64,000 bases of DNA from Flavobacterium magnum (GCF_003055625.1 NZ_CP028811.1:1054001-1118000); one strand, 5' to 3'; numbered from the stretch's first letter, positions 19,981 to 29,158 are shown. Numbers and translations are program-made. The notes: generated from the sequence alone by a model not told the origin.

Positions 19981-20955
19981 ATGAAAAACCCAAAGGCCCT
20001 CTTTGCGATAATCCTCTGCGGATTTTTTATGTTCCAAAACAGTCAAGCACAACGAAAAATGATCACACCTGAATTTTTGAAGAAAGGCGATACCGTAGGC
20101 ATATTGGCCACCGCCAGGAAAATAGAGCTGGCGACCTTGCAGCCGGGAATTAAATTGCTCGAAAGCTGGGGCCTCCATGTGGTGATCGGGAAAACCATCG
20201 GGAAGGAGGACCACCAGCTCGCAGGAGCCGACTGGCTTAGGGCGACCGACTTCCAGGAGATGATGGACAATCCGTCCATTAAGGCCATCTGGGCAGGAAA
20301 AGGTGGGTACGGCACTGTCCGGATCGTGGACCGATTAGATTTTACCAAATTCCGCAAGAACCCTAAATGGATTATCGGATTCAGTGATATGACCGTACTG
20401 CACAGCCACATTAACAACATGGGTATTGAAACGCTGCACGCGCTGATGGCAATGAATGTAAAGACCGCGACCCCGGACGCCATTGAGTCCCTGCGGAAGT
20501 CCCTTTTCGGGGAATCACTTGTCTATACTCTGCCGGCACATCCGTATAACAGGATGGGAAAGGCCTCCGGGGAAGTCGTCGGTGGGAACCTTTCGGTGCT
20601 GTACAGCATACTGGGCTCCCGATCAGAGGTCGATTACAAAGGCAAAATCCTTTTCATAGAGGACCTGGACGAGTACCTGTACCACATCGACCGCATGATG
20701 ATGAACCTGAAGCGCAACGGTTATTTCGACGGGATCAAAGCCGTTGTAGTAGGCGGTATGACAGAAATGAAGGACAACGACATCCCGTGGGGCAAGGACG
20801 CGCTGCAAATCATACAGGACATCCTCAAAGATTATCAAATCCCCGTCGTCTATAACTTTCCCGCCGGGCATATTAAGGACAACCGCGCCATGATTTTAGG
20901 TAAAACGGTTTCGATTGAGGTCACCCAAAACGGAGCGACAGTCCGTTTTGAATAA
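19981..20955 (+). CDS. LD-carboxypeptidase, peptidase family S66
   Basis: 324 residues from ATG 19981, which gives a signal peptide (MKNPKALFAIILCGFFMFQNSQAQ); the in-frame TTG at 19960 lies inside the promoter box and is rejected. The S66 fold shows GDTVGILATARK, WAGKGGYGTVRIVDRLD, the nucleophile Ser in GFSDMTVLH, the catalytic Glu in LFIEDLDEY and the His in FPAGHIKDN. Family members cleave the L,D-bond before the terminal D-Ala of murein tetrapeptides during recycling. The signal peptide suggests a periplasmic version. Probably co-transcribed with the following yraN-like gene (26-nt gap). Confidence 0.88.
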   Translation: MKNPKALFAIILCGFFMFQNSQAQRKMITPEFLKKGDTVGILATARKIELATLQPGIKLLESWGLHVVIGKTIGKEDHQLAGADWLRATDFQEMMDNPSIKAIWAGKGGYGTVRIVDRLDFTKFRKNPKWIIGFSDMTVLHSHINNMGIETLHALMAMNVKTATPDAIESLRKSLFGESLVYTLPAHPYNRMGKASGEVVGGNLSVLYSILGSRSEVDYKGKILFIEDLDEYLYHIDRMMMNLKRNGYFDGIKAVVVGGMTEMKDNDIPWGKDALQIIQDILKDYQIPVVYNFPAGHIKDNRAMILGKTVSIEVTQNGATVRFE

Positions 20956-20981
20956 CGTCTATTGTCAACGGAACACTGCAA

Positions 20982-21341
20982 ATGGCATCACACAACGAAT
21001 TAGGAAAACTCGGAGAAGAACTGGCTGTAGCGTTCCTGCAAAAAGAAGGGTATGACATCCTGGAAACCAACTGGGCATTCCAAAAAGCTGAGATCGACGT
21101 AATCGCCCGTAAAGAGAATACACTCGCCATCGTGGAAGTCAAGACCCGCTCTTCGCTGGATTTCGGGTTGCCGCAGGATGCTGTGAATTCAAAAAAAATC
21201 AAACTTCTCGTGAAGGCAGTCAATCAGTATGTTGAGGAAAACGATCTGGATGTTTTAGTGCGCTTTGACATCGTAGCCATCCACGCGGTTAAAAATCAAT
21301 TCGTTATTGACCATCTCGAAGACGCATTCTATCACTTTTAG
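20982..21341 (+). CDS. YraN/UPF0102 family endonuclease-like protein
   Basis: 119 residues, the usual family length. Signatures: GKLGEELAVAFLQKEGYDILETNW, then the PD-(D/E)xK-like core EIDVIARKENTLAIVEVKTRSS (Asp in EIDVIA; Glu and Lys in VEVKTR) and FDIVAIH. UPF0102 proteins resemble Holliday-junction resolvases/restriction nucleases and are often encoded near DNA-processing genes; the cellular role is not established. Its core nuclease residues are all present. Confidence 0.9.
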   Translation: MASHNELGKLGEELAVAFLQKEGYDILETNWAFQKAEIDVIARKENTLAIVEVKTRSSLDFGLPQDAVNSKKIKLLVKAVNQYVEENDLDVLVRFDIVAIHAVKNQFVIDHLEDAFYHF

Positions 21342-21346
21342 CCTGT

Positions 21347-21383
21347 TATATTTGTAACAAATTGTTTTTTAGATGTATGTTTG
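21347..21383 (+). promoter_or_regulatory. Tandem TAnnTTTG boxes upstream of ACT-like gene
   Basis: TATATTTG at 21347-21354 and TATGTTTG at 21376-21383. The first box's TTTG lies 21 nt before the second box and could also act as its -33 element. The second box overlaps an upstream in-frame ATG (21373), which supports ATG 21412 as the true start. Confidence 0.5.
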
Positions 21384-21411
21384 CAAAACAGACAACACTA
21401 CACTAAAAACC

Positions 21412-22071
21412 ATGAAAACAATTTCTGCTGTAGTCGAAAACTACATCAAGACCAAGCCATTTCTTTTAAGTGCGCTGTCGCAGGGCATCATCAACCTGAC
21501 ATCACTTTCCCGCAATATGCTGCCCGAACTCCAGGCAGAACTGGGCAAGGATGTCAAACAGGGCGCGATTGTCATGGCACTCAAAAGGCTTTCGGAAGAC
21601 CTCGATTTCCGGCTGAACCACAAAATCGTGAAAGTTCTCAAAAACCTCGGCGAGATCACCGTGCGCTCATCGCTGTCTGATTTTACATTTGCGGTTTCGG
21701 ACACCATTTTAAACAAGCAGGCCGAATTGATTTCAGAAATCAACTCCTATTCCGATATCTTTTACACTTCCTCGCGCGGCGTGAGTGAAACCAATATTGT
21801 GGTGAGTGACAGCGTCAGCCATCTCGTCGACAAGCATTTTTCGGGCGAAAGGCTGTTGCATAAGTTCGACAATCTGGCGTCAATTACCATAAAACTCCCC
21901 AAAGATAACGTGTCGACGCCCGGCGTTTATTATTTCATATTCCAGAGGCTGGCATGGGAAGGCATCATTATCAATGAAGTGATTTCGACTTCGTATGAAT
22001 TTACCGTGCTGGTAAGTGAAGACGATGTGGATGTGGCATTTAAGGTGATAAAGGACCTGAAATCTTTATAA
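21412..22071 (+). CDS. ACT-like domain protein, function unknown
   Basis: 219 residues from MKTISAVVENYIKTKPFLL. The N-terminal half is helical, like a winged-helix segment (LSQGIINLTSLSRNMLPELQAELGKDVKQGAIVMALKRLSEDL). The C-terminal half reads like an ACT-type regulatory domain pair (LASITIKLPKDNVSTPGVYYFIFQRLAWEGIIINEVISTSYEFTVLVSEDDVDVAFKVI), as in aspartokinase tails, but no kinase domain is present. A free-standing amino-acid-sensing regulator is a reasonable inference, not a demonstrated function. Confidence 0.7.
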   Translation: MKTISAVVENYIKTKPFLLSALSQGIINLTSLSRNMLPELQAELGKDVKQGAIVMALKRLSEDLDFRLNHKIVKVLKNLGEITVRSSLSDFTFAVSDTILNKQAELISEINSYSDIFYTSSRGVSETNIVVSDSVSHLVDKHFSGERLLHKFDNLASITIKLPKDNVSTPGVYYFIFQRLAWEGIIINEVISTSYEFTVLVSEDDVDVAFKVIKDLKSL

Positions 22072-22097
22072 ATCAAAAAATTAACAAATTAATCCCT

Positions 22098-22105
22098 TAT
22101 ATTTG
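22098..22105 (+). promoter_or_regulatory. Bacteroidota -7 box for metalloprotease gene
   Basis: TATATTTG matches TAnnTTTG, 24 nt before the ATG at 22130. The in-frame TTG at 22103 lies within the box and cannot be the start. Confidence 0.6.
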
Positions 22106-22129
22106 ACCTCCTTAATTTATAAAAACACT

Positions 22130-23962
22130 ATGAAAAAAATTCTCCTCTTAACAGCACTCCTGTTTTCTGTGACCTTTCAGGCACAGAAAGCCGTGGTAAA
22201 GGATGTGGAAAAATTGATTGCGAAGAAAGCAGTGTTCAAGACCTTTGAGGTTTTTACACCCGCGAATGCAGTTGATAAGAATCGTGACGCCATTGTCACG
22301 GATGCGGCCTATGCCAAGGCCAACGTGGATGTCATCAATGCCATCGTTGCGCAAAAATACCCTACGATTGAAATCGAGATACCCTACCACCAAAAGCAGA
22401 TTACGGTGCAGCTTTACAGCGTAAACCTGTTTGCCGATGGCTTCCATATTGATACCGACAGGGAATCGTCAATACCTTTCACGCCGGGTGTATACTACCG
22501 CGGAATGATCAAAGGCGACGAGAATTCAATAGCGTCACTAAGCTTTTATGACGGGCAGATGATGGGTATCGTGTCCAATCCCGAAATCAGCAACCTCGTG
22601 ATCGGCAAACTGATAAAGGCCGGCAACGTGAATGATTACATCATTTACGAAGACCAGAACATGCAGGTAAGCCAGAATTTCGATTGCCATACCGACGATA
22701 AGAATATCAGCAGCGGCGTGGATGCACACCGTGACGGAAATGATACTGCGAGTCCGCAGACCGTAAAATGTGTATCGATGTACTTTGAAATGGACTACAA
22801 CCTTTACCAGAGCAATGGAAGCAATGCGTTTGCCAATGCGAACTGGATGATGGGATTGTTTAACAATGTTCAGACACTGTATGCCAATGAGACCGTAAAT
22901 ATCGCCTTTAAGGCCCTTTATATGTGGACGACCCCGGACCCTTACACAGGTTCTGATTCTTCTGACTACAAAGACCAGTTCGGCAGCCTTCGCCCCAACT
23001 TTGACGGTGATGTAGGCTCATTGATCGGGATCGATCCGGGCGGACTGGGTGGTGTGGCAGCGTCTATCGGAGGCATCTGCAGCGATCTCAATTACAGTTA
23101 TTCGGACGTTGATCCTGGGTATCAGGATGTTCCAACCTACTCCTGGACAGTGAATGTGGTAACGCATGAAAACGGCCACGTACTCGGATCCAGGCATACC
23201 CATGCCTGTGTTTGGAATGGCAACAACACGTCTATAGACAGTTGTGCAGGCTATGTGGAAGGTGGATGCGCCATGGGTCCAATTCCAGCATCGAATGTAA
23301 AAGGAACGATGATGAGCTATTGTCACCTCGTTTCGGGTGTCGGTATTGCGTTCAGCAACGGATTCGGACCGCAGCCCTCTGCAGCCGTAGTCAATTTCGT
23401 TAACGCATCTTCCTGTCTGAGCAGCGGTTGTACCGGAGCTTGTGTGAACAGGGTGTCTAATATTAACGTGAGTTCGCTATCCTCTACGTCGGTACAGGTT
23501 ACCTGGGCTGATACTTCAGGCACCGACGAATGGGAAATCTCCGTAAGCGAAGCGTCGAGTTCATTTGAATTCTCGGATACGGTAACTGCCATGACTTATA
23601 CTGCCAACAGCCTTAACGTGGGTACACAATACAAGGTGAAAATCAGGCCAATCTGCTCAGGATTTGTTACGACGTCGTTTATAGAATTCTTCTTCACGAT
23701 GAGTGCGAATCTTAACGTTGAGGACAACAACAACATCGATTTTGCATTCTATCCAAACCCTACCAAAGACATCGTAAATATCAGCGCTAAGTCCAATATT
23801 GACGAGGTCCTTGTTTACAATATCGAGGGCAGGCTGTTATTGAGGAAGTCGGTGAAGTCAGCCGATACCACGATTGATATTTCCGGTTTTGCAACAGGAA
23901 CGTACTTCTTCAAGCTTAGGTCTGAAGATAAAGAAGCACACTTCAAGATACTGAAAATGTAA
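22130..23962 (+). CDS. Secreted reprolysin-like metalloprotease with Fn3 domain and T9SS type A tail
   Basis: 610 residues with a signal peptide (MKKILLLTALLFSVTFQAQ). A propeptide-like region (about 25-205) precedes the zinc protease domain. Metzincin site HENGHVLGSRH gives three zinc His and the catalytic Glu; the Met-turn is GTMMSYCH. Disulfide-type cysteines and a fibronectin type III domain (SSTSVQVTWADTSGTDEWEISVSE) follow. The last 75 residues (FAFYPNPTKDIVNISAKS ... YFFKLRSEDKEAHFKILKM) are the Por secretion-tail/type A sorting signal. It should be exported by T9SS, cleaved and attached to the surface or released. Degradation of external protein is the likely role. A strong terminator follows. 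Confidence 0.9.
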   Translation: MKKILLLTALLFSVTFQAQKAVVKDVEKLIAKKAVFKTFEVFTPANAVDKNRDAIVTDAAYAKANVDVINAIVAQKYPTIEIEIPYHQKQITVQLYSVNLFADGFHIDTDRESSIPFTPGVYYRGMIKGDENSIASLSFYDGQMMGIVSNPEISNLVIGKLIKAGNVNDYIIYEDQNMQVSQNFDCHTDDKNISSGVDAHRDGNDTASPQTVKCVSMYFEMDYNLYQSNGSNAFANANWMMGLFNNVQTLYANETVNIAFKALYMWTTPDPYTGSDSSDYKDQFGSLRPNFDGDVGSLIGIDPGGLGGVAASIGGICSDLNYSYSDVDPGYQDVPTYSWTVNVVTHENGHVLGSRHTHACVWNGNNTSIDSCAGYVEGGCAMGPIPASNVKGTMMSYCHLVSGVGIAFSNGFGPQPSAAVVNFVNASSCLSSGCTGACVNRVSNINVSSLSSTSVQVTWADTSGTDEWEISVSEASSSFEFSDTVTAMTYTANSLNVGTQYKVKIRPICSGFVTTSFIEFFFTMSANLNVEDNNNIDFAFYPNPTKDIVNISAKSNIDEVLVYNIEGRLLLRKSVKSADTTIDISGFATGTYFFKLRSEDKEAHFKILKM

Positions 23963-23973
23963 TTTGACCCTGC

Positions 23974-24015
23974 AATAAATAAAAAGCCGCCCTTCAAGGC
24001 GGCTTTTTATTTATT
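23974..24015. terminator. Strong bidirectional terminator, perfect 18-bp stem
   Basis: An AATAAATAAAAAGCCGCC arm pairs exactly with its complement across a CTTCAA loop, giving T-tracts on both strands. It begins 12 nt after the metalloprotease stop. Confidence 0.9.
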
Positions 24016-24262
24016 GCGTCATGTGCATCTTGAAAAAATTAAGGTAGACGCATTGATGGTAAAAATGCAGATGTATTAAAGGGCCGATTAAACTTCTGGG
24101 AGATCAGTCCGTGACAGGTTGCGCTTCGTGGGATCAGTGCCCGCATTGATCGATTGTCCCTTTCGTCTGTGCCCGGTTGTTACTTCTGTGGTGAGCCCTT
24201 CAATAAAAACTCCATCCTTCGCAGGATCGGGCAACACCGGAAAAACCCGCTGATACAACAAC
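24016..24262. other. Gene-free spacer between two terminators
   Basis: The stretch between the terminators at 23974-24015 and 24263-24295 holds no recognisable gene, RNA or repeat. A 58-codon open frame on the minus strand (24087-24264, TTG start) overlaps a terminator and was not accepted. Confidence 0.5.
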
Positions 24263-24295
24263 AAAAAAGCCGCTTCCTTGATGAAGCGGCTTTTT
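24263..24295. terminator. Terminator downstream of second tandem lipoprotein gene
   Basis: AAAAAAGCCGCTTC ... GAAGCGGCTTTTT hairpin, symmetrical, 29 nt beyond the stop of the minus-strand lipoprotein gene ending at 24324. Confidence 0.85.
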
Positions 24296-24323
24296 CTATT
24301 ATATAACTAAGACAGCTGGCCTG

Positions 24324-25328
24324 TTAGTTGGCTTTTGAATATTCGTAGTCAAGGTTGCCCGTTGTCATGCCATACAGGTTTGTCGTGCTGTTGTACGTTG
24401 GGATTGAACCGGCAGTTTCTGTACGTTTCAGGTAATGTGTTGTGGTGTTGTAAGTGTACGCGGTGTTAATGCCGTCTGCGCTGCGGGTATATACATTGCC
24501 ACCGGTGCGTGTATAAGTACCGGTATGGCTTTCCGTGTTGCAATCGAGCGTTTGCCCAACGTTACCAACAGTAGTCCACGTTCTTGTTTCCTCATAAGTA
24601 CCGTTGGTATGGAAAAGGATGTTCGAGTCTCCGTAACACATCACCTCATTGGTCAGGTCGGTAGAACTGTCGCCATCGTCATCAAGGTCCTGCGTGCTGC
24701 CAGTAATCAGCGAAGTCAATTCGAATCTTCCGGTTACCTCTGCGGCCCCTGCAGTGTTCGTGTTGTTGGCATCGTCGTCTGTCGCGCCGGCGTCCTCATC
24801 ATTTTCAGTATACCTTTCGAAGGTCAGTTCCAGGTTGTCGTGGCCTGTCGCCCAAAGTGCCATCGTTGTATTAAATACTGACGTCGGTGCATTGGTGATC
24901 ATACGCAACAATTTGTGGTTGTTTACATTGAAGCTGTAAGTCGCTGTCTCGGCACCAGTGCCCGACGTCCGTGTCGTTGTCACAGTGCTGCCGCTCAGCG
25001 TATACGTCCCTGAAGACACATCGGTCTGGCAGGTAAGCCCTACACCACCATTGCTGATCGTGCTGTACGAATAACTTTCGTCGTAGGTTCCATCGGCATG
25101 GAATGCAATCCAGCTGTCGTTATAACAGGCTCCTTCGGTAACCAGATTGGTCGAAGCGTCTCCGTCACCGTCAAAATCCTGCGCTAACGGGGTTACGGCA
25201 GAAGTCAGTTCGTAAGTGCCCACAAGGCTTGCGTTTCCGCTGTTGTTGTCTTCATCATCGTCTGAAGAGCACGACGTCATCGCTAAGCATCCTGCTGCGG
25301 CAAGTAAGTAAAGTTTGAAATTTTTCAT
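24324..25328 (-). CDS. Lipoprotein with two lipocalin-like repeats (tandem paralog 2)
   Basis: 334 residues from ATG 25328; the frame upstream of it contains the promoter. The lipobox is AMTSC after MKNFKLYLLAAAGCL, followed by an Asp-rich spacer SSDDDEDN. Two homologous domains follow, each opening with GTYELTS or GRFELTS, a D-x-D-x-D-x-ST loop (QDFDGDGDASTNL, QDLDDDGDSSTDL), CYxDSxIxFHxxGTYxE and SGTYT/TGTYT strands, and closing with LELTFERYTENDED or LDYEYSKAN. The layout resembles extracytoplasmic lipocalin-like domains. The Asp-rich loops may bind calcium, an inference. It is a close paralog of the gene at 25481-26500. Probably surface- or periplasm-exposed; function unknown. Confidence 0.75.
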   Translation of the reverse strand: MKNFKLYLLAAAGCLAMTSCSSDDDEDNNSGNASLVGTYELTSAVTPLAQDFDGDGDASTNLVTEGACYNDSWIAFHADGTYDESYSYSTISNGGVGLTCQTDVSSGTYTLSGSTVTTTRTSGTGAETATYSFNVNNHKLLRMITNAPTSVFNTTMALWATGHDNLELTFERYTENDEDAGATDDDANNTNTAGAAEVTGRFELTSLITGSTQDLDDDGDSSTDLTNEVMCYGDSNILFHTNGTYEETRTWTTVGNVGQTLDCNTESHTGTYTRTGGNVYTRSADGINTAYTYNTTTHYLKRTETAGSIPTYNSTTNLYGMTTGNLDYEYSKAN

Positions 25329-25357
25329 GGCAATATTTATATTTAAGATTATACGTG

Positions 25358-25365
25358 CAAAAGTA
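25358..25365 (-). promoter_or_regulatory. -7 box for lipoprotein paralog 2
   Basis: Reads TACTTTTG on the minus strand (TAnnTTTG), 29 nt before the ATG at 25328. The paralog upstream has an equivalent box at nearly the same distance. Confidence 0.5.
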
Positions 25366-25418
25366 CCTTTGTTGCCCTGCGGCTGCGTTACAGGATTTCG
25401 GGATAACATTATAAAATG

Positions 25419-25447
25419 AAAAAACCCGCCAGGTGACTGACGGGTTC
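25419..25447 (-). terminator. Terminator between the two lipoprotein paralogs
   Basis: On the minus strand AACCCGTC ... GGCGGGTTTTTTC forms a hairpin with a T-tract, 33 nt beyond the stop of the gene at 25481. With the separate promoter at 25358 it indicates independent transcription units. Confidence 0.75.
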
Positions 25448-25480
25448 TAACTGTTATTAATTATAAACTATGCAGGCGGA

Positions 25481-26500
25481 TTAATTGCTCGATTTTTCGT
25501 ACTCGTAATCCAGGTTTCCTGACAGCATCGCAAAAACATTGGTCAGGCTGTTGAATGAAGGATAATCCCCATTATTTTCAGAACGGCTGAGGATGTTCGT
25601 TGTGGCATCCAGGTCGAAGGCAGTACGCACGGAACCATTTCCTGATGATCTGGTAAACACCCTGTCACCCACGCGGGTCCATGTACCTGTCCTGGTTTCA
25701 GAATCACAGGTCAATGAAAGACCAAGGTTTCCTAAAGTGCTGAAAGACCTTGTTTCCTCATAAGTACCGTTGTTATTGAATTTGATTTTTGAATCGCTGT
25801 AGCAGCTTGTTTCATTCAACAGGTTTGATGAACTGTCGCCGTCATTGTCAAGATCCTGTGAATTTGAAGTCAGCAAGGATGACAAGCCGAAGTTACCCAT
25901 GATTTCAGCCATACCGCTGGTGCTGACGTTGTCGTCATCGTCATCAGTGTTTCCGTTATCCTCATCGTTGTCAGTGTATTTTTCGAAAGTCAGTTGCAGG
26001 CTGCTGGTCATGTCAACCCATAAAGCAGTGGCTTCGTCAAATCGTGACTGGGTAGCATTGCTTGCATTGCGCACCAGCGTATGGCTGCTGGCATTAAAAG
26101 TGTAAGAAGCGTTCAGGCTTCCTGATCCTGACGTGCGTGTTGTGGTGATGTTGTTTCCGTTTCTTGTGAAAGTACCTGAAGACAATTCAGTGTGGCATTC
26201 GAGTTTCAACCCGCCTTCAGCCTTAGTGCTGTAAGAATAGCTTTCGTCGTACGTTCCGTCGTTATGGAAACTGATCCAGCTGTCATTGTAGCAGCTGCCT
26301 TCAGTCACCAGGTTGGTAGACGTATCCCCATCCCCATCGTAATCCTGTGCCTGCGACGTATTGGCCGCAGTAAGCTCATAAGTTCCCGTAAGATCGTCGC
26401 TTACATTGTTGTTGTTGGAACCGTTATCATCATCTGATGAGCATGATGTTATCGCAAAGCATCCTGCTGCGGCTAACATGTAAAGTTTAAAATTTTTCAT
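25481..26500 (-). CDS. Lipoprotein with two lipocalin-like repeats (tandem paralog 1)
   Basis: 339 residues. The signal peptide and lipobox (MKNFKLYMLAAAGCFAITSC) are nearly identical to those of the downstream paralog. The Asp/Asn-rich spacer precedes two homologous domains with the same landmarks: GTYELTAANTS, QDYDGDGDTSTNL, CYNDSWISFH, SSGTFTRNGN, LQLTFEKYTDNDED, then GNFGLSSL, QDLDNDGDSSSNL, CYSDSKIKFN, RTGTWTRVGD and a C-terminal LDYEYEKSSN. Divergence is greatest in the second domain. Function unknown; neither copy shows catalytic residues. The domain order shows internal duplication first and gene duplication later. Confidence 0.75.
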   Translation of the reverse strand: MKNFKLYMLAAAGCFAITSCSSDDDNGSNNNNVSDDLTGTYELTAANTSQAQDYDGDGDTSTNLVTEGSCYNDSWISFHNDGTYDESYSYSTKAEGGLKLECHTELSSGTFTRNGNNITTTRTSGSGSLNASYTFNASSHTLVRNASNATQSRFDEATALWVDMTSSLQLTFEKYTDNDEDNGNTDDDDDNVSTSGMAEIMGNFGLSSLLTSNSQDLDNDGDSSSNLLNETSCYSDSKIKFNNNGTYEETRSFSTLGNLGLSLTCDSETRTGTWTRVGDRVFTRSSGNGSVRTAFDLDATTNILSRSENNGDYPSFNSLTNVFAMLSGNLDYEYEKSSN

Positions 26501-26530
26501 GGCAATAATTTTTTATAAAAGTTTATATGC

Positions 26531-26538
26531 CAAAATTA
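26531..26538 (-). promoter_or_regulatory. -7 box for lipoprotein paralog 1
   Basis: Reads TAATTTTG on the minus strand, 30 nt before the ATG at 26500; matches TAnnTTTG. Confidence 0.5.
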
Positions 26539-26661
26539 TTGCGCACGTTCCTTGCCGGCTTACAGGATTCTCATTAATGTTTACGGGATTTAAGCGTGAA
26601 AATCCTGTAACAAAAACATGGGGATTGTATAAAAATTAACACCTGCCAGCTGGCAACCGAC

Positions 26662-29016
26662 TTACTTCAGCGTAAATGTAAAAGTGGCTTTCAATGCGAT
26701 ATTGTCCTTAAAATCAGGAAGTGAATACGCCCCGTAACGGTAATAGGCGCCAATACCGAAACCGGCGTTGGCAATCCCGAAATAATCAGCTTTCAGCAGA
26801 CTGTCGAGCTGCAGGCCCGATTCGAAAAACCAATTTCTTTTGATCCGGTAGTCGGTGTTGTGCACATAAGGGCGCGATATATCGCCCCACCCCGCATTGG
26901 TGTGCAGCGAAATTCCGGGCTGGAATTGTCCGGCCTTAAAAAGCAGGCCTGAGAAATGGTGTGACAGGAATATATTCACATAGCGGTCGGAAAGGAACTC
27001 ATACGGGCGCATGGTCTGGAACGTGTTCTTCATGATCACCGGCACCTCGCGGTCATAACTGCCCTCGCCGGTAAACATCAGGCCATACGGCAGCGGTGTG
27101 TCTACATAGCCGCCCTGGAGGGTATAAGATGTCGTTCCGAAATTTTTGGTATAAAAAGACTGGTCGACCTGCGCCTCAAACCGGTTGTATGACAACTCGC
27201 CATCGAGCACTTGCTTCAGTCCCCGGGTATAGGACACATTCAATACCGGGAAATCGGTGCCGCTGCTCGTACGCTGACCGAACATTGTCGACAGCCTTTC
27301 CCTGAATGCAAACCGCATGTTGACGTTCAGGCTGGTATTGTGGTAATCCGTTACCGGAACCAGTGGGGTCGGGAAGAAGGCATAAGGATATTTCAGGGTC
27401 ACGGCCTCGGTCGCCATGGAAAACTTCCATTTGAACCAGCGGAAACTGCGGAATTCCACCCAGAAATTCTCACCGTCTTTCATGTCAAAGCGCGATGCGA
27501 TGTATTTGCGATAGCCAAACAGGGACTTCCGCGACAGGTCGGCGCCGAAAATACCCGTTTCCGCAAGATCATGGTAATATTGCGCCCCAATCCGGAACTC
27601 ATGATTCCGGGACAGCGTATAAATGAACTCACCCCCGTATTTAGATTCCTCATCGTTCAGCCCGTAGCCATAAAATGCGCCTACGGTAAAGTTCCGGAAC
27701 AGCTTGTCATTTGTGTATATGCCGGTGCCCAGCCGCAGTCCCTCATACTTATTATATGTAAAGGTCCTGTTCAGGTCGATATCAATCGGACCGATGGGCA
27801 GCCTGCCTTCAATGAAGCGTGCGATACCGGCCACGATGCGGTCCATGTTGTGCTCCCTGCCTACGCTGTCGAGCAGGCGGTAGGTCTTCAGGTCGACGCT
27901 GTTGATTTTCTCCTTCCGGAACTGGTCCCAGAACAACGAATCCTTACGTGTCGCGTCGGCAGCGATCCGCACGGATTCGATCCCGAAATCCCTCCGGCGC
28001 AATGCCGGATTGATCTGTACGCTGTCGATGTAGCTTTTGCCGTCCATGACCATGTACATCTGCTTCGCAGGATAGTCGTTAAAGACGAGTGCGAAATTCA
28101 TTTTCTCGGGGAACCATTGTCCGCCCGTAAACTGATACTGCTGGCGGATGCGCAGCTCGACTTTTTTCTTTTCCGCCGGGGAGGCCACGACATTCTGTAC
28201 CGCATAGCCGTTGCTGTTGATGAAAAGCTGCCCTTTCAGCGCATCAAAATTCTTACCCTTTCGCGGGGCAAACGATATCACGTAAACGGTGTCCCTAAGC
28301 GACGCGCGCGTTTCTTCAAGACGGAACTGGTACTTGTCGAGGCTGCCGTTGGCAATCGGGTTCAGGTAGTGCTTGTCGAGCATCCTGATGTCATCCTCAT
28401 AAAATGAGAACGGCTGGAAATCGGTCATCACGGCCGCAAACGCCGGATTCTGGAAACCCGATACCCGTGTAGCCGTTACGGTCTCCTCGCTGAGGTCGGG
28501 TTTGAGGAACTTCCGTTTGGTGATCGATTCCATCATAAAGGCGTGTTTCGACATATCGACCTTCGTGTGCGCCGAGTCGGTATGGCGCACATTGAGCATC
28601 ATCTTATTGTAGCAGTTGTACGTAAACGACCCGAGGCTGTTGGGGTTGTTCTTTTTCTTATTCGCGATGACCTTCCTGATGATCGCGTGTGCGGGGTTCA
28701 CATAATTCACGGTGACCTCCTCAAGCGCATTCTCGGCCGGCTCGAGCGATATTTTCAGCGCAAGCTTAGGGTCGCGCGATACGGCCACTTTTTTGGACTT
28801 GTACCCGATATAACTCACGGTGATGTGCGTGATTTCGTTCGCCGATTCCAGCGTAAACTGCCCGTTGAGGTCTGAGCCCGTGGTGCTGCCGTTGTCGGCT
28901 TTGATGCTCGCGAAGGCAAGTGGGGATTGGGTGGTGGCGTCGATAACGGTCCCGGAGATGGTATGCTGCGCGAAAAGCTTACTGCACAGGAAGATGCAGA
29001 GGAGAACGTATTTCAT
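26662..29016 (-). CDS. DUF5686-type outer-membrane protein with N-terminal carboxypeptidase-regulatory domain
   Basis: 784 residues. The signal peptide (MKYVLLCIFLCSKLFAQ) is followed by a CarboxypepD_reg-like beta-sandwich (HTISGTVIDATTQSPLAFASIKADNGSTTGSDLNGQFTLES, about 18-110) as in TonB-dependent receptors, but there is no TonB plug. The DUF5686 region follows (AHAIIRKVIANKKKNNPNSLGSFTYNCYNKM is its signature). The second half is rich in amphipathic strands (FTVGAFYGYGLNDEESKYGGEFIYTLSR and many others), ending ALKATFTFTLK with a terminal aromatic pattern typical of a barrel. The role of the family is not established. Monocistronic. Confidence 0.85.
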   Translation of the reverse strand: MKYVLLCIFLCSKLFAQHTISGTVIDATTQSPLAFASIKADNGSTTGSDLNGQFTLESANEITHITVSYIGYKSKKVAVSRDPKLALKISLEPAENALEEVTVNYVNPAHAIIRKVIANKKKNNPNSLGSFTYNCYNKMMLNVRHTDSAHTKVDMSKHAFMMESITKRKFLKPDLSEETVTATRVSGFQNPAFAAVMTDFQPFSFYEDDIRMLDKHYLNPIANGSLDKYQFRLEETRASLRDTVYVISFAPRKGKNFDALKGQLFINSNGYAVQNVVASPAEKKKVELRIRQQYQFTGGQWFPEKMNFALVFNDYPAKQMYMVMDGKSYIDSVQINPALRRRDFGIESVRIAADATRKDSLFWDQFRKEKINSVDLKTYRLLDSVGREHNMDRIVAGIARFIEGRLPIGPIDIDLNRTFTYNKYEGLRLGTGIYTNDKLFRNFTVGAFYGYGLNDEESKYGGEFIYTLSRNHEFRIGAQYYHDLAETGIFGADLSRKSLFGYRKYIASRFDMKDGENFWVEFRSFRWFKWKFSMATEAVTLKYPYAFFPTPLVPVTDYHNTSLNVNMRFAFRERLSTMFGQRTSSGTDFPVLNVSYTRGLKQVLDGELSYNRFEAQVDQSFYTKNFGTTSYTLQGGYVDTPLPYGLMFTGEGSYDREVPVIMKNTFQTMRPYEFLSDRYVNIFLSHHFSGLLFKAGQFQPGISLHTNAGWGDISRPYVHNTDYRIKRNWFFESGLQLDSLLKADYFGIANAGFGIGAYYRYGAYSLPDFKDNIALKATFTFTLK

Positions 29017-29158
29017 GTTTTGGGTTTTGGTGGGGTAAAAATAGGGGAAATGGTTGTGAAGGAGGTGTTAAAAATGATGCGAGGTATTAACTCTGCAGTC
29101 AGTACAAGTAGGGTTTAACTACTTTCATTTTAAATTTATACATTTACGAAAAAACATC

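Noticed and set aside
21373..21411. Earlier ATG of the ACT-like gene
   Set aside because: It lies on a TAnnTTTG box and adds a Cys/Thr-rich leader without conserved features.
24087..24264. 58-codon minus-strand frame with TTG start
   Set aside because: It begins inside a strong terminator, has no promoter or family resemblance, and such lengths arise by chance.
27211..28407. Open frame of nearly 400 codons on the + strand
   Set aside because: It is antisense to the DUF5686 gene, has no domain or signal peptide, and its composition mirrors the codon bias of the real gene.
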